Of a DNA stretch of 64,000 bases, positions 43,409-52,728 are shown one piece after another. The stretch is from Pseudomonas paraeruginosa PA7 (lineage in GTDB: Bacteria > Pseudomonadota > Gammaproteobacteria > Pseudomonadales > Pseudomonadaceae). Where the stretch lies: NCBI RefSeq assembly GCF_000017205.1, contig NC_009656.1:1926001-1990000 (forward strand). Reading direction: 5' to 3'. The translations under genes were made by a program, and so were the position numbers. How positions within the stretch are numbered: position 1 is the first letter of the stretch; every line of letters begins with the position of its first letter. The notes under the pieces are model-generated. The model was not told the DNA's origin. It was given only the letters and a program-made list of their open reading frames with translations, and searched no databases.

Positions 43409-44671
43409 ATGAATGCGATCCGTCGCCTCTCTGCCGTCATCTGTCTTTCCTCGCTCTGTCTCTCCCCGCTGCTGGCCCAGGCCGGCGAAGTCGAAGTGCT
43501 GCACTGGTGGACCTCCGCCGGTGAGAAGCGCGCCGCCGAAACCCTGAAGAAGCTGGTCGAGGCCAAAGGCCATACCTGGAAGGATTTCGCCGTGGCCGGC
43601 GGTGGCGGCGAGGCGGCGATGACCGTGCTGAAGACCCGCGCGGTGTCCGGCAATCCGCCGGCCGCGGCGCAGATCAAGGGGCCGGATATCCAGGAGTGGG
43701 GCGAACTGGGCCTGCTCGCCGACCTCAACGCGGTGGCCGCCGAAGGCAAGTGGGACAGCCTGCTGCCGAAGCAGGTGGCGCAGATCATGAAGTACGACGG
43801 CGACTATGTGGCAGTGCCGATCAACGTACATCGGGTGAACTGGCTCTACATCAACCCGGAAGTGTTCAAGAAGGCCGGCGCCACCCCGCCGACCACCCTC
43901 GACGAACTGTTCGCCGCCGCCGACAAGCTCAAGGCCGCCGGCTTCACGCCGCTGGCCCATGGCAGCCAGCCGTGGCAGGACGGCACCGTGTTCGAGAACC
44001 TGGTGCTGAGCAAGATGGGCCCGGAGGGCTACCGCAAGGCCTTCGTCGAACAGGACAAGGCGACCCTCACCGGGGCGCAGATGGTCGAGGTGTTCGCCGC
44101 GCTGAAGAAGCTCCGCGGCTACGTCGACGCCGACGCCGCCGGCCGCGAATGGAGCGCGGCCACGGCGATGGTGATCAACGGCAAGGCCGGGATGCAGATC
44201 ATGGGCGACTGGGCGAAGAGCGAGTTCACTGCCGCCGGCAAGGTGCCGGGCAAGGACTACCAGTGCCTGCCGTTCCCCGGCACGCAGAAGGCCTTCGACT
44301 ACAACATCGACTCGCTGGTGATGTTCAAGCTGAACAACGCGGAAAACCGCAAGGCCCAGGAAGACCTGGCGCGCAGCGTGCTCGACCCGTCCTTCCAGAA
44401 GGACTTCAACCTCAACAAGGGGTCCATCCCGGTCCGCCTGGACGCCGACATGACGCCGTTCGACAGTTGCTCCCAGCAGTCGATGAAGGACTTCAAGCAG
44501 GCCTCCGAGGACGGCAACCTGGTGCCGAGCATGGCCCACAGCATGGCCGCCTCCAGCTATGTGCAAGGGGCGATCTTCGACGTGGTGACCAACTTCTTCA
44601 ACGACCCCGCCGCGGATCCGCAGAAGGCCGCCCAGCAGCTGGCGGCCGCCATCGAGGCGGCGGCGCAGTAG
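43409..44671 (+). CDS. gltB: Periplasmic glucose-binding protein
   Basis: A 420-residue ABC substrate-binding protein for glucose (CUT1-type family). The signal peptide is residues 1-24 (ending LAQA before GEVEVLHWW). The mature start [20 protein letters not shown] and the following [28 protein letters not shown] are typical of the sugar-binding fold, with the Trp pair expected to stack on the sugar. [10 protein letters not shown] near 265 is a further hallmark. It hands glucose to GltFGK. It is first in the gltBFGK-oprB operon, with an A-rich Hfq/Crc-type tract over its ribosome site and hairpins after it. Confidence 0.94.
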   Translation: MNAIRRLSAVICLSSLCLSPLLAQAGEVEVLHWWTSAGEKRAAETLKKLVEAKGHTWKDFAVAGGGGEAAMTVLKTRAVSGNPPAAAQIKGPDIQEWGELGLLADLNAVAAEGKWDSLLPKQVAQIMKYDGDYVAVPINVHRVNWLYINPEVFKKAGATPPTTLDELFAAADKLKAAGFTPLAHGSQPWQDGTVFENLVLSKMGPEGYRKAFVEQDKATLTGAQMVEVFAALKKLRGYVDADAAGREWSAATAMVINGKAGMQIMGDWAKSEFTAAGKVPGKDYQCLPFPGTQKAFDYNIDSLVMFKLNNAENRKAQEDLARSVLDPSFQKDFNLNKGSIPVRLDADMTPFDSCSQQSMKDFKQASEDGNLVPSMAHSMAASSYVQGAIFDVVTNFFNDPAADPQKAAQQLAAAIEAAAQ

Positions 44672-44680
44672 GTCCCTGGC

Positions 44681-44743
44681 GCGGAGCCCGGCCAGGGCTC
44701 CGCTCGATCCTCCCGACTGGCTCCGTGCCGCCGTGCGGCACGG
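44681..44743 (+). other. Two perfect hairpins between gltB and gltF
   Basis: GCGGAGCCC (44681-44689) pairs with GGGCTCCGC (44695-44703), and CCGTGCCGC (44723-44731) pairs with GCGGCACGG (44735-44743). Both are perfect nine-base stems with short loops and no T-run. They are well placed to protect the gltB message from 3' decay, giving more binding protein than permease. Confidence 0.65.
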
Positions 44744-44771
44744 GTGGGTTCCTTCGCGCGCGAGAAAACGC

Positions 44772-45704
44772 ATGGCGACCAATTCCCCTGTCCATCCCAC
44801 GGCTCCGGTAGCGCCTCGTCGCGTCTCGCCGCTCGATCGCCTGCAAGGCTGGCTGCCGAAGCTGGTGCTGGCGCCAAGCGTGGTCGTGGTGCTGTTCTGC
44901 ATGTATGGCTACATCGGCTGGACGCTGCTGCTGTCCTTCACCAACTCGCGCTTCATGCCCAGCTACAAGTGGGCCGGGCTGAGCCAGTACCAGCGCCTGT
45001 GGGACAACGACCGTTGGTGGGTGGCGAGCAAGAACCTGCTGCTCTTCGGCGGCTCGTTCATCGCCATCTGCCTGGTGCTCGGAGTGTTCCTGGCGGTGCT
45101 GCTGGACCAGCGCATCCGCCGCGAAGGCTTCATCCGCACCCTCTACTTGTATCCCATGGCGCTGTCGATGATCGTCACCGGCACCGCCTGGAAATGGCTG
45201 CTCAACCCCGGCCTGGGCCTGGACAAGCTGCTCCGCGACTGGGGCTGGGAAGGTTTCCGCTTCGACTGGCTGGTGGACCCGGAGCGGGTCGTCTACTGCC
45301 TGGTGATCGCCGCCGTGTGGCAGGCGTCCGGCTTCGTCATGGCGCTGTTCCTCGCCGGCCTGCGCGGGGTCGACCCGGCCATCGTGCGCGCCGCCCAGGT
45401 CGACGGCGCGAGCCTGCCGACCATCTACCTGCGCATCGTCCTGCCGAGCCTGCGCCCGGTGTTCTTCAGCGCACTGATGATCCTCGCCCATATAGCGATC
45501 AAGAGCTTCGACCTGGTGGCGGCGATGACCGCTGGCGGGCCGGGCTATTCCTCCGACCTGCCGGCGATGTTCATGTATGCGCATACCTTTACCCGTGGCC
45601 AGATGGGGCTCGGCGCGGCGAGCGCGATGCTGATGCTCGGCGCGGTGCTGGCGATCGTGGTGCCGTACCTGTATTCCGAACTGCGAGGCAAGCGCCATGC
45701 GTGA
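44772..45704 (+). CDS. gltF: Glucose ABC transporter permease (MalF-like)
   Basis: A 310-residue inner-membrane permease of the CUT1 sugar family. Six hydrophobic helices are visible, the first at about 30-52 (LVLAPSVVVVLFCMYGYIGWT). The EAA-type loop that docks on the ATPase is at about 215-234 (VDGASLPTIYLRIVLPSLRP). I chose ATG 44772, giving MATNSPVHPT; an upstream in-frame start adds only an arginine-rich stretch. It overlaps gltG by eight bases and forms the membrane channel with it. Full length. Confidence 0.93.
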   Translation: MATNSPVHPTAPVAPRRVSPLDRLQGWLPKLVLAPSVVVVLFCMYGYIGWTLLLSFTNSRFMPSYKWAGLSQYQRLWDNDRWWVASKNLLLFGGSFIAICLVLGVFLAVLLDQRIRREGFIRTLYLYPMALSMIVTGTAWKWLLNPGLGLDKLLRDWGWEGFRFDWLVDPERVVYCLVIAAVWQASGFVMALFLAGLRGVDPAIVRAAQVDGASLPTIYLRIVLPSLRPVFFSALMILAHIAIKSFDLVAAMTAGGPGYSSDLPAMFMYAHTFTRGQMGLGAASAMLMLGAVLAIVVPYLYSELRGKRHA

Positions 45705-46542
45705 CGCGTCCCCGAACCCGACCTTCAGCGTCAGCCGCCTGGCCGTGCACCTGACCCTCTGGGGCGCCTGCGCGCTTTACCTGGTGCCGCTGCTGGTGAT
45801 GCTGCTGACCAGCTTCAAGACGCCCGACGACATCCGCACCGGCAACCTGCTGTCGCTGCCCGACACCTTCACCGTCATCGGCTGGCTCAAGGCCTGGGAC
45901 AGCGTCGGCGCGTTCTTCTGGAACTCGGTGCTGATCACCGTACCCGGCGTGCTGATCTCCACCTTCATCGGCGCGTTGAACGGCTACGTGCTGTCGATGT
46001 GGCGCTTCCGCGGCTCCCAGCTGTTCTTCGGCGCGCTGCTGTTCGGCTGCTTCCTGCCGTTCCAGGTGATCCTCCTGCCGATGTCCTTCACCCTCGGCAA
46101 GCTCGGCCTGGCCAATACCACCAGTGGCCTGGTGCTGGTCCATGTGATCTACGGACTGGCCTTCACCACGCTGTTCTTCCGCAACTATTTCGTGGCGATC
46201 CCGGATGCCCTGGTCAAGGCCGCGCGCCTGGATGGCGCCGGTTTCTTCACCATCTTCCTGCGCATCCTGCTGCCGATGTCCACGCCCATCGTGATGGTCT
46301 GCCTGATCTGGCAGTTCACCCAGATCTGGAACGACTTCCTGTTCGGCGTGGTGTTCGCCAGCGGCGACTCGCAACCGATCACCGTGGCCCTGAACAACCT
46401 GGTGAACATCACCACCGGGGTCAAGGAATACAACGTCGACATGGCCGCGGCGATGATCGCCGCGCTGCCCACGCTGGTGGTCTACGTACTGGCCGGCAAG
46501 TACTTCGTGCGCGGCCTCACCGCCGGCGCGGTGAAAGGCTGA
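45697..46542 (+). CDS. gltG: Glucose ABC transporter permease (MalG-like)
   Basis: A 281-residue inner-membrane permease, the second of the pair. Six helices are visible, beginning LTLWGACALYLVPLLVMLLTSF near residue 16. The EAA loop lies at about 180-199 (LVKAARLDGAGFFTIFLRIL), followed by PMSTPIVMVCLIWQFTQIWNDFLFG, typical of MalG-like proteins. It begins inside the end of gltF, so it is translationally coupled, and is 32 bases from gltK. It completes the channel used by glucose delivered from GltB. Confidence 0.93.
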   Translation: MRDASPNPTFSVSRLAVHLTLWGACALYLVPLLVMLLTSFKTPDDIRTGNLLSLPDTFTVIGWLKAWDSVGAFFWNSVLITVPGVLISTFIGALNGYVLSMWRFRGSQLFFGALLFGCFLPFQVILLPMSFTLGKLGLANTTSGLVLVHVIYGLAFTTLFFRNYFVAIPDALVKAARLDGAGFFTIFLRILLPMSTPIVMVCLIWQFTQIWNDFLFGVVFASGDSQPITVALNNLVNITTGVKEYNVDMAAAMIAALPTLVVYVLAGKYFVRGLTAGAVKG

Positions 46543-46574
46543 GACGGGTCGCTGACCCCGGAGACGAACGAAAC

Positions 46575-47735
46575 ATGGCAACCCTCGAACTGCGCAACCT
46601 GCACAAGAGCTACGGCAGCGGCCTGGCCGACACCCTCAGGGACATCCGACTGAAGATCGACTCCGGCGAATTCCTGATCCTCGTCGGGCCCTCGGGCTGC
46701 GGCAAGTCGACCCTGATGAACTGCATCGCCGGGCTGGAGAGCATCACCGGCGGTGCGATCCTGGTGGACGGCCAGGACATCAGCGGCATGAGCCCCAAGG
46801 ACCGCGACATCGCCATGGTCTTCCAGTCCTATGCCCTGTACCCGACCATGAGCGTGCGCGAGAACATCGCCTTCGGCCTGAAGATCCGCAAGATGCCCCA
46901 GGCCGCCATCGACGAGGAGGTGGCGCGGGTGGCCAGGTTGTTGCAGATCGAGCACCTGCTCGAACGCAAGCCCTCGCAGCTCTCCGGTGGCCAGCAGCAG
47001 CGGGTGGCCATGGGCCGGGCGCTGGCACGGCGGCCCAAGGTCTACCTGTTCGACGAGCCGCTGTCGAACCTCGATGCCAAGCTGCGGGTGGAAATGCGCA
47101 CCGAGCTGAAGCTGATGCACCAGCGGCTGAAGACCACGACCGTGTATGTCACCCACGACCAGATCGAGGCCATGACCCTCGGCGACAAGGTGGCGGTGAT
47201 GAAGGACGGCGTCATCCAGCAGTTCGGCACGCCGCAGCAGATCTACAACGACCCGGCCAACCTGTTCGTCGCCAGCTTCATCGGTTCGCCGCCGATGAAT
47301 TTCATTCCGTTGCGCGTGCAGCGCCGGGACGGACGCTGGATCGGCCTGCTCGACAGTGGCCAGGATCGGATCGAACTGCCGCTGGAGCTGGCGGTCGACC
47401 TGGAGGAAGGGCGCGAGCTGATCCTCGGCGTACGCCCGGAGCAGGTCGCCCTGGGCGATGGCAGCGCCGCCCATGACCTGCGTACCGAAGTCGAGGTACT
47501 CGAACCGACCGGGCCGGACACCCTGGTCTTCGTCACCGTCAACCAGGTCAAGGTCTGTTGCCGCCTGGCTCCGGACGTCGCGCCGCAGCCGGGCAGCGGC
47601 ATGAGCCTGCGTTTCGATCCGGCGCGGGTCCTGCTGTTCGATGCGCGGAGCGGCGAGCGCGTAGCCCTGCGCATGGCGGGCGCGGCGGCGGAGAAGGTCA
47701 CCGCGCTGAACGGCAATCGCCAGAAGAACTCCTGA
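46575..47735 (+). CDS. gltK: Glucose ABC transporter ATPase (MalK-like)
   Basis: A 386-residue sugar-importer ATPase. Walker A is [19 protein letters not shown] near residue 35, the Q-loop [13 protein letters not shown] near 83, the signature [19 protein letters not shown] near 137, Walker [17 protein letters not shown], and the switch His in [12 protein letters not shown]. Beyond residue 240 the TOBE/OB regulatory domain follows ([29 protein letters not shown]), as in MalK. The same ATPase may serve more than one sugar importer in pseudomonads. It lies 32 bases after gltG and 43 before oprB. Confidence 0.94.
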   Translation: MATLELRNLHKSYGSGLADTLRDIRLKIDSGEFLILVGPSGCGKSTLMNCIAGLESITGGAILVDGQDISGMSPKDRDIAMVFQSYALYPTMSVRENIAFGLKIRKMPQAAIDEEVARVARLLQIEHLLERKPSQLSGGQQQRVAMGRALARRPKVYLFDEPLSNLDAKLRVEMRTELKLMHQRLKTTTVYVTHDQIEAMTLGDKVAVMKDGVIQQFGTPQQIYNDPANLFVASFIGSPPMNFIPLRVQRRDGRWIGLLDSGQDRIELPLELAVDLEEGRELILGVRPEQVALGDGSAAHDLRTEVEVLEPTGPDTLVFVTVNQVKVCCRLAPDVAPQPGSGMSLRFDPARVLLFDARSGERVALRMAGAAAEKVTALNGNRQKNS

Positions 47736-47778
47736 ATCCTTTCGTACTGCCTAGACCACAACCACGAGGACGCTGGAA

Positions 47779-49143
47779 ATGTACAAGAACAAGAAAACCA
47801 GGCCGGCCGCCAGGACAGTGGGCTGCCTGTTCGCTCTGGGAGCCCTGGGCTTGGGAAACGCGGCGCACGCCGCCGAGGCCTTCGACCCGAATTCGAAATG
47901 GATGCTCGGCGACTGGGGCGGCAAGCGCACCGAGCTGCTGGAGAAGGGCTACGACTTCAAGCTGGAGTACGTCGGCGAGGCGGCGGCCAACCTCGATGGC
48001 GGCTATGACGACGACAAGACCGGGCGCTACACCGACCAGTTCGCCCTGGGCGTGCACATGGACCTGGAGAAGATCTTCGGCTGGAAGGCCACCGAGTTCC
48101 AGTTCATGGTCACCGAGCGCAACGGCAAGAACCTCTCCAACGACCGCATCGGCGACCCGCGCGCCGGACACATCAGCTCGGTGCAGGAGGTCTGGGGCCG
48201 CGGGCAGACCTGGCGGCTGACCCAGCTGTGGCTCAAGCAGCAGTACTTCGACGGAGCGCTGGATGTGAAATTCGGCCGTTTCGGCGAGGGCGAGGACTTC
48301 AACAGCTTCCCCTGCGACTTCCAGAACCTGGCCTTCTGCGGCTCGCAGGTGGGCAACTGGGCGGGGAGCATCTGGTACAACTGGCCGGTCAGCCAGTGGG
48401 CGCTGCGGGTGAAGTACAACTTCGCGCCGGACTGGTACGTGCAGGTCGGCGCCTACGAGCAGAACCCGTCGAACCTGGAGACCGGCAATGGCTTCAAGAT
48501 GAGCGGCAGCGGGACCAAGGGCGCGCTGCTGCCGGTGGAGCTGATCTGGCAGCCGAAGGTCGGCGCCGAGCAACTGCCGGGCGAGTACCGGCTGGGCTAC
48601 TACTACAGCACGGCGAAGGCCGACGACGTGTACGACGACGTCGACGGCCAGCCGCAGGGGCTGACCGGCAACGACTTCAAGTCGCGCGGCAGCAAGCATG
48701 GCTGGTGGGTGGTGGCGCAGCAGCAGGTCACGTCGCACAACGGCGATACGTCGCGTGGGTTGAACCTGTTCGCCAACCTGACCGTCCACGACAAGGCGAC
48801 CAACGTGGTGGACAACTACCAGCAGCTCGGGGTGGTCTACAAGGGCCCGTTCGATGCGCGGCCGAAGGACGACATCGGCCTGGGCATCGCGCGCATCCAC
48901 GTTAACGACGATGTGAAGAAGCGCCAGCGCCTGGTGAATCAGGTGAACGGCATCGACGACTATGACAACCCGCTGTACCAGCCGCTGCAGGACACCGAGT
49001 ACAACGCCGAGCTGTACTACGGGGTGCACGTGACCGACTGGCTGACGGTGCGGCCGAACCTGCAGTACATCAAGCGCCCGGGCGGGGTCGACGAGGTCGA
49101 CAACGCGCTGGTGGCGGGGATCAAGATCCAGACGGTGTTCTGA
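47779..49143 (+). CDS. oprB: Glucose/carbohydrate outer-membrane porin OprB
   Basis: A 454-residue outer-membrane carbohydrate-selective porin. The signal peptide is residues 1 to about 33, ending AAHA before AEAFDPNSKWMLGDWGGKR, the usual OprB start. The rest alternates short strands rich in aromatic residues and Gly, as for a 16-strand barrel, and ends IKIQTVF with a terminal Phe, the outer-membrane assembly signal. It lets glucose cross to GltB. Codons 3-6 form an AAG-AAC-AAG-AAA run that fits the Hfq/Crc motif. Last gene of the gltBFGK-oprB operon. Confidence 0.95.
   Translation: MYKNKKTRPAARTVGCLFALGALGLGNAAHAAEAFDPNSKWMLGDWGGKRTELLEKGYDFKLEYVGEAAANLDGGYDDDKTGRYTDQFALGVHMDLEKIFGWKATEFQFMVTERNGKNLSNDRIGDPRAGHISSVQEVWGRGQTWRLTQLWLKQQYFDGALDVKFGRFGEGEDFNSFPCDFQNLAFCGSQVGNWAGSIWYNWPVSQWALRVKYNFAPDWYVQVGAYEQNPSNLETGNGFKMSGSGTKGALLPVELIWQPKVGAEQLPGEYRLGYYYSTAKADDVYDDVDGQPQGLTGNDFKSRGSKHGWWVVAQQQVTSHNGDTSRGLNLFANLTVHDKATNVVDNYQQLGVVYKGPFDARPKDDIGLGIARIHVNDDVKKRQRLVNQVNGIDDYDNPLYQPLQDTEYNAELYYGVHVTDWLTVRPNLQYIKRPGGVDEVDNALVAGIKIQTVF
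47785..47796 (+). promoter_or_regulatory. Hfq/Crc-type tract inside the oprB start region
   Basis: AAG-AAC-AAG-AAA directly after the second codon of oprB is four AAN triplets in a row. Motifs shortly after the start codon can block translation in Hfq/Crc control. The Lys-rich signal-peptide start may explain it instead. Confidence 0.4.
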
Positions 49144-49175
49144 GGGTCCCGCTGCGCGCTTCGATAGCGTGCCTG

Positions 49176-49206
49176 GGCCCGCCCGCTCGCCGGGGCGGGC
49201 CGTTTT
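49176..49206 (+). terminator. Intrinsic terminator after oprB
   Basis: GGCCCGCCC (49176-49184) pairs perfectly with GGGCGGGCC (49193-49201) and is followed by GTTTT. It ends the glucose uptake operon and separates it from the mutarotase gene. Confidence 0.8.
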
Positions 49207-49288
49207 CCCGGCGACGGCCACCGCTCCGCGTCTGTTACAAACCGACTACGCTTTTCCTGCGCCGATCATTTGGGGCTTGCGGGCGAAA

Positions 49289-49303
49289 TGTAGTAAAACT
49301 ACA
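49289..49303. promoter_or_regulatory. HexR-type operator before the mutarotase gene
   Basis: TGTAGT-AAA-ACTACA is a perfect inverted repeat. It is close to the HexR consensus of gammaproteobacteria (TGTARTNAAAYTACA-like) and lies 51 bases before the mutarotase start. It shares its arms with the zwf operator. Confidence 0.75.
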
Positions 49304-49354
49304 CGGATGCACGCCCGGGCTTTCCGGGAAGGGGAGAGGGTAGGACAATCGGAC

Positions 49355-50206
49355 ATGCTTGAGCATCCGCTGCAGCGTTTCTTTCATTCCATGCGGGCCA
49401 AGCGACCGTTCGACTGGGTACGCTTCCAACGTCGCGATCTGCTGTTGATCGACCATCCGCTGTGCCAGGCCGTATTCAGTCGGCAAGGGGCGCAGCTCCT
49501 GCATTTCCAGCCGCAGGGCGAACGCCCGTTGCTGTGGTGCGCCGGCGAATGGCCGGCGCTCAGCAGCGCGCCGGTACGCGGTGGCATCCCGGTCTGCTGG
49601 CCGTGGTTCGGCAGTCATCCCAACGGCAGCGAATGGCCACAGCAGGGCTGGGCGCGGCAACGCGAATGGCGCCTGCTCGACGCCTACGCCGACGAAAGCA
49701 AGGTGGTGGTGAGCTGGCAACTGGACCTGGAGGACTGGCACGTGCGCCTCGATGCGCGCCTTGGCCAGCGCCTGGAGCTGGAGCTGTGCAGCTACCATGA
49801 GGAAGACGACGATTGCCTGTTCAGCTTCGCCCTGCAGCCCTACTGGCGGGTCGGCGCGCTGAGCCGGGTGGTGGTGCACGGCATGGAGCTGGAGTCGGCT
49901 CGCGGCCAGCGCGGCGCTTCGCGGATTCCGGGAACCTGGATACCGCGCGGCGCGGTCAAGCAGGTGCTCTATCATCCCGGATCGCTGGTGCTGGAGGACG
50001 GTGGCTGGAACCGCCGCCTGCGGATCGACAAGAACGTCAGCGCCGGCAGCGTGATCTGGCACCCCGGCAGCCGCCCGGTGGAGCAGGTCGAGCCGGGCGA
50101 AGCGGAACGCTTCCTCTGTATCGGCGCCGCCGGCTACCGTCCCGGCGGGCTGATCCTGGCGCCCGGCGAACGCATGCGCCTGAGTCTCGCCGCCGGCCTG
50201 CAATAG
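49355..50206 (+). CDS. D-hexose-6-phosphate mutarotase (YeaD-like)
   Basis: A 283-residue aldose-1-epimerase-like protein of the hexose-6-phosphate mutarotase family, interconverting alpha and beta anomers of glucose-6-phosphate. Family features are GAQLLHFQPQGERPLLW near residue 46, GGIPVCWPWFGSHP near 75 (the GGIPVCWPWF hallmark with the phosphate-binding Arg nearby), and SYHEEDDDCLFSFALQPYW near 148, carrying the conserved Asp/Glu. GSVIWHPGSRPVEQVEPGE is near the end. It would feed the beta anomer to Zwf. A HexR-type palindrome lies upstream. It is convergent with hexR, eight bases apart. Confidence 0.88.
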   Translation: MLEHPLQRFFHSMRAKRPFDWVRFQRRDLLLIDHPLCQAVFSRQGAQLLHFQPQGERPLLWCAGEWPALSSAPVRGGIPVCWPWFGSHPNGSEWPQQGWARQREWRLLDAYADESKVVVSWQLDLEDWHVRLDARLGQRLELELCSYHEEDDDCLFSFALQPYWRVGALSRVVVHGMELESARGQRGASRIPGTWIPRGAVKQVLYHPGSLVLEDGGWNRRLRIDKNVSAGSVIWHPGSRPVEQVEPGEAERFLCIGAAGYRPGGLILAPGERMRLSLAAGLQ

Positions 50207-50214
50207 GCTGGCGG

Positions 50215-51072
50215 TCAGTTGTCCTCGTCGAGGGGATAGCGGGTCGGTACCAGGCTTTCCTTGATCCGCCGCAGGTGCGGCTGGAAGTCCACGCCGCGGC
50301 GCAGGGTCACGCCGGTGGCCAGTACGTCGAGCACGGTGAGCTGGATGATCCGCGAGGTCATCGGCATGTAGATGTCGGTGTCTTCCGGCAACGGGATGTC
50401 CAGGCACAGCGTGCTGGCCCTGGCCAGCGGCGAGCCGGCGGCGGTCAGGCCGAGCACCGAGGCGCCGTTCTCCCGCGCCAGGTGCGCCACTTCCACCAGT
50501 TCGCGGGTACGCCCGGTATAGGAAATCACCACGAACAGGTCGCCGGTATGCGCCACCGAGGCGATCATCCGTTGCATCAGTACATCGGCCTGGGCGCTCA
50601 CCGCCAGGTTGAAGCGGAAGAACTTGTGCTGCGCGTCGAGCGCTACCGAGGCCGAGGCGCCGAGGCCGAAGAAGTGGATCTGCCGGGCCTGGATCAACAG
50701 GTCCACGGCGCGGTCGATGGCGCGTGGGTCGAGCAGCTTGTGGGCACTGTCGAGGGAGGCGATGGTGTTGCTGAAGATCTTCCGCGTATAGGCTTCCGGC
50801 CCGTCGTCCTCGGCCACCGCCTGGGTCACGAAGGCGGCGCCGCTGGCCAGGCTCTGGGCCAGCTGGATCTTCAGTTCCGGATAGCCGCTCATGCCGAAGG
50901 AGCGGCAGAAGCGGTTCACCGTCGGTTCGCTGACCGCCGCCGCCTGGGCCAGGGCGGCGATGCTGAAGCGGGTGGCCTGCTGCGGATTCTGCAGGATGAC
51001 CTCGGCGACTTTGCGCTCCGCCTTGTTCAGTTCGTCCAGGCGGCTCTGGATCTGCTCCAGCAGGTTTTTCAT
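50215..51072 (-). CDS. hexR: HexR, RpiR-family repressor of glucose catabolism
   Basis: A 285-residue RpiR-family regulator. The N-terminal helix-turn-helix spans about residues 1-77 ([24 protein letters not shown], and [22 protein letters not shown] as recognition region). A SIS domain at about 125-255 senses 2-keto-3-deoxy-6-phosphogluconate ([20 protein letters not shown] and [24 protein letters not shown]). It is known to repress zwf-pgl-eda, edd-glk and gap in pseudomonads until the intermediate releases it. It is divergent from zwf across 186 bases containing two operator-like repeats. Confidence 0.95.
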   Translation of the reverse strand: MKNLLEQIQSRLDELNKAERKVAEVILQNPQQATRFSIAALAQAAAVSEPTVNRFCRSFGMSGYPELKIQLAQSLASGAAFVTQAVAEDDGPEAYTRKIFSNTIASLDSAHKLLDPRAIDRAVDLLIQARQIHFFGLGASASVALDAQHKFFRFNLAVSAQADVLMQRMIASVAHTGDLFVVISYTGRTRELVEVAHLARENGASVLGLTAAGSPLARASTLCLDIPLPEDTDIYMPMTSRIIQLTVLDVLATGVTLRRGVDFQPHLRRIKESLVPTRYPLDEDN

Positions 51073-51175
51073 CCGGGTTCCTCGTGTTCTGTCGGCCCGG
51101 CGGGGAAGGGCCGGCGGCGGCGCCTATCCTAACGTCAGGCCGGCATGCGACCAACAGCGTGGCGGGCTGGGAAAA

Positions 51176-51199
51176 ATATGTTGTTTAATTACTACATAT
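51176..51199. promoter_or_regulatory. Distal HexR operator in the hexR-zwf region
   Basis: ATATGTTG-TTTAATTA-CTACATAT is an inverted repeat with one mismatch in eight arm pairs. The arms TGTTGT and ACTACA match those before edd and the mutarotase gene. It lies 60-83 bases before zwf and about 105 before hexR, where it could control both. Confidence 0.7.
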
Positions 51200-51240
51200 T
51201 TGTCTTAATTGCGCAGTGGATGGCTCAATATCACTCAATA

Positions 51241-51258
51241 TTTGGTTGGTAACAACAA
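51241..51258. promoter_or_regulatory. Proximal HexR-like repeat and A-rich tract abutting the zwf start codon
   Basis: GTTG-GTAA-CAAC (51245-51256) is a perfect inverted repeat, extendable to TTGGTTG and CAACAAA with one mismatch. The right arm AACAACAA (51251-51258) also fits the AANAANAA Hfq/Crc motif and touches the ATG at 51259. No Shine-Dalgarno sequence is visible. Confidence 0.55.
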
Positions 51259-52728
51259 ATGCCTGATGTCCGCGTTCTGCCTTGCACGTTAGCGCTGTTC
51301 GGTGCGCTGGGCGATCTCGCCCTGCGCAAGCTGTTCCCGGCGCTCTACCAACTCGATCGCGAGAACCTGCTGCACCGCGATACCCGCGTCCTGGCCCTGG
51401 CCCGCGACGAAGGCTCTGCCGCCGAACACCTGGCGACGCTGGAGCAGCGCCTGCGTCTGGCGGTGCCGGCGAAGGAGTGGGACGACGCGGTCTGGCAGCG
51501 GTTCCGCGAGCGGCTCGACTACCTGAGCATGGATTTCCTCGACCCGCAGGCCTATCTCGGCCTGCGCGAGGCGGTGGACGACGAACTGCCGCTGGTCGCC
51601 TACTTCGCCACGCCGGCCTCGGTGTTCGGCGGCATCTGCGAGAACCTCGCCGCCGCCGGTCTCGCCGAACGTACCCGGGTGGTGCTGGAGAAGCCCATCG
51701 GGCATGACCTGGAGTCGTCCCGCGAGGTCAACGAGGCGGTCGCCCGATTCTTCCCGGAAAGCCGCATTTACCGGATCGACCATTACCTGGGCAAGGAGAC
51801 GGTGCAGAACCTGATCGCCCTGCGCTTCGCCAACAGCCTGTTCGAGACCCAGTGGAACCAGAACCACATCTCCCACGTGGAGATCACCGTGGCCGAGAAG
51901 GTCGGCATCGAAGGCCGCTGGGGCTACTTCGACCAGGCCGGGCAACTGCGCGACATGGTGCAGAACCACCTGTTGCAACTGCTCTGCCTGATCGCCATGG
52001 ATCCGCCCAGCGACCTTTCGGCGGACAGCATCCGCGACGAGAAGGTCAAGGTGCTCCGCGCCCTCGAGCCGATCCCCGCCGAACAACTGGCTTCGCGCGT
52101 GGTGCGTGGGCAGTACACCGCCGGTTTCAGCGACGGCAAGGCAGTGCCGGGCTACCTGGAGGAGGAACATGCGAATCGCGACAGCGACGCGGAAACCTTC
52201 GTCGCCCTGCGCGTGGACATCCGCAACTGGCGCTGGTCCGGCGTGCCGTTCTACCTGCGTACCGGCAAGCGCATGCCGCAGAAGCTGTCGCAGATCGTCA
52301 TCCATTTCAAGGAGCCGCCGCACTACATCTTCGCCCCCGAGCAGCGCTCGCTGATCAGCAACCGGCTGATCATCCGCCTGCAGCCGGACGAAGGTATCTC
52401 CCTGCAAGTGATGACCAAGGACCAGGGCCTGGGCAAGGGCATGCAATTGCGCACCGGCCCGCTGCAACTGAGTTTTTCCGAGACCTACCATGCGGCGCGG
52501 GTTCCGGATGCCTACGAGCGTCTGCTGCTGGAGGTCACCCAGGGCAACCAGTACCTGTTCGTGCGCAAGGACGAGGTGGAGTTCGCCTGGAAGTGGTGCG
52601 ACCAGTTGATCGCCGGCTGGGAACGCCTGAGCGAAGCGCCCAAGCCGTATCCGGCGGGGAGTTGGGGGCCGGTGGCCTCGGTGGCCCTGGTGGCCCGCGA
52701 TGGGAGGAGTTGGTATGGCGATTTCTGA
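51259..52728 (+). CDS. zwf: Glucose-6-phosphate dehydrogenase
   Basis: A 489-residue glucose-6-phosphate 1-dehydrogenase, making 6-phosphogluconolactone and NAD(P)H. The dinucleotide motif [20 protein letters not shown] is at about residues 14-33, the active-site segment [14 protein letters not shown] at about 172-185 (catalytic His and Lys), and the glucose-6-phosphate site in [13 protein letters not shown] near 330. Length is normal. The ATG at 51259 has no Shine-Dalgarno sequence; AACAACAA precedes it directly. The start is supported by [16 protein letters not shown], the usual beginning. It overlaps pgl by 14 bases. Confidence 0.96.
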   Translation: MPDVRVLPCTLALFGALGDLALRKLFPALYQLDRENLLHRDTRVLALARDEGSAAEHLATLEQRLRLAVPAKEWDDAVWQRFRERLDYLSMDFLDPQAYLGLREAVDDELPLVAYFATPASVFGGICENLAAAGLAERTRVVLEKPIGHDLESSREVNEAVARFFPESRIYRIDHYLGKETVQNLIALRFANSLFETQWNQNHISHVEITVAEKVGIEGRWGYFDQAGQLRDMVQNHLLQLLCLIAMDPPSDLSADSIRDEKVKVLRALEPIPAEQLASRVVRGQYTAGFSDGKAVPGYLEEEHANRDSDAETFVALRVDIRNWRWSGVPFYLRTGKRMPQKLSQIVIHFKEPPHYIFAPEQRSLISNRLIIRLQPDEGISLQVMTKDQGLGKGMQLRTGPLQLSFSETYHAARVPDAYERLLLEVTQGNQYLFVRKDEVEFAWKWCDQLIAGWERLSEAPKPYPAGSWGPVASVALVARDGRSWYGDF

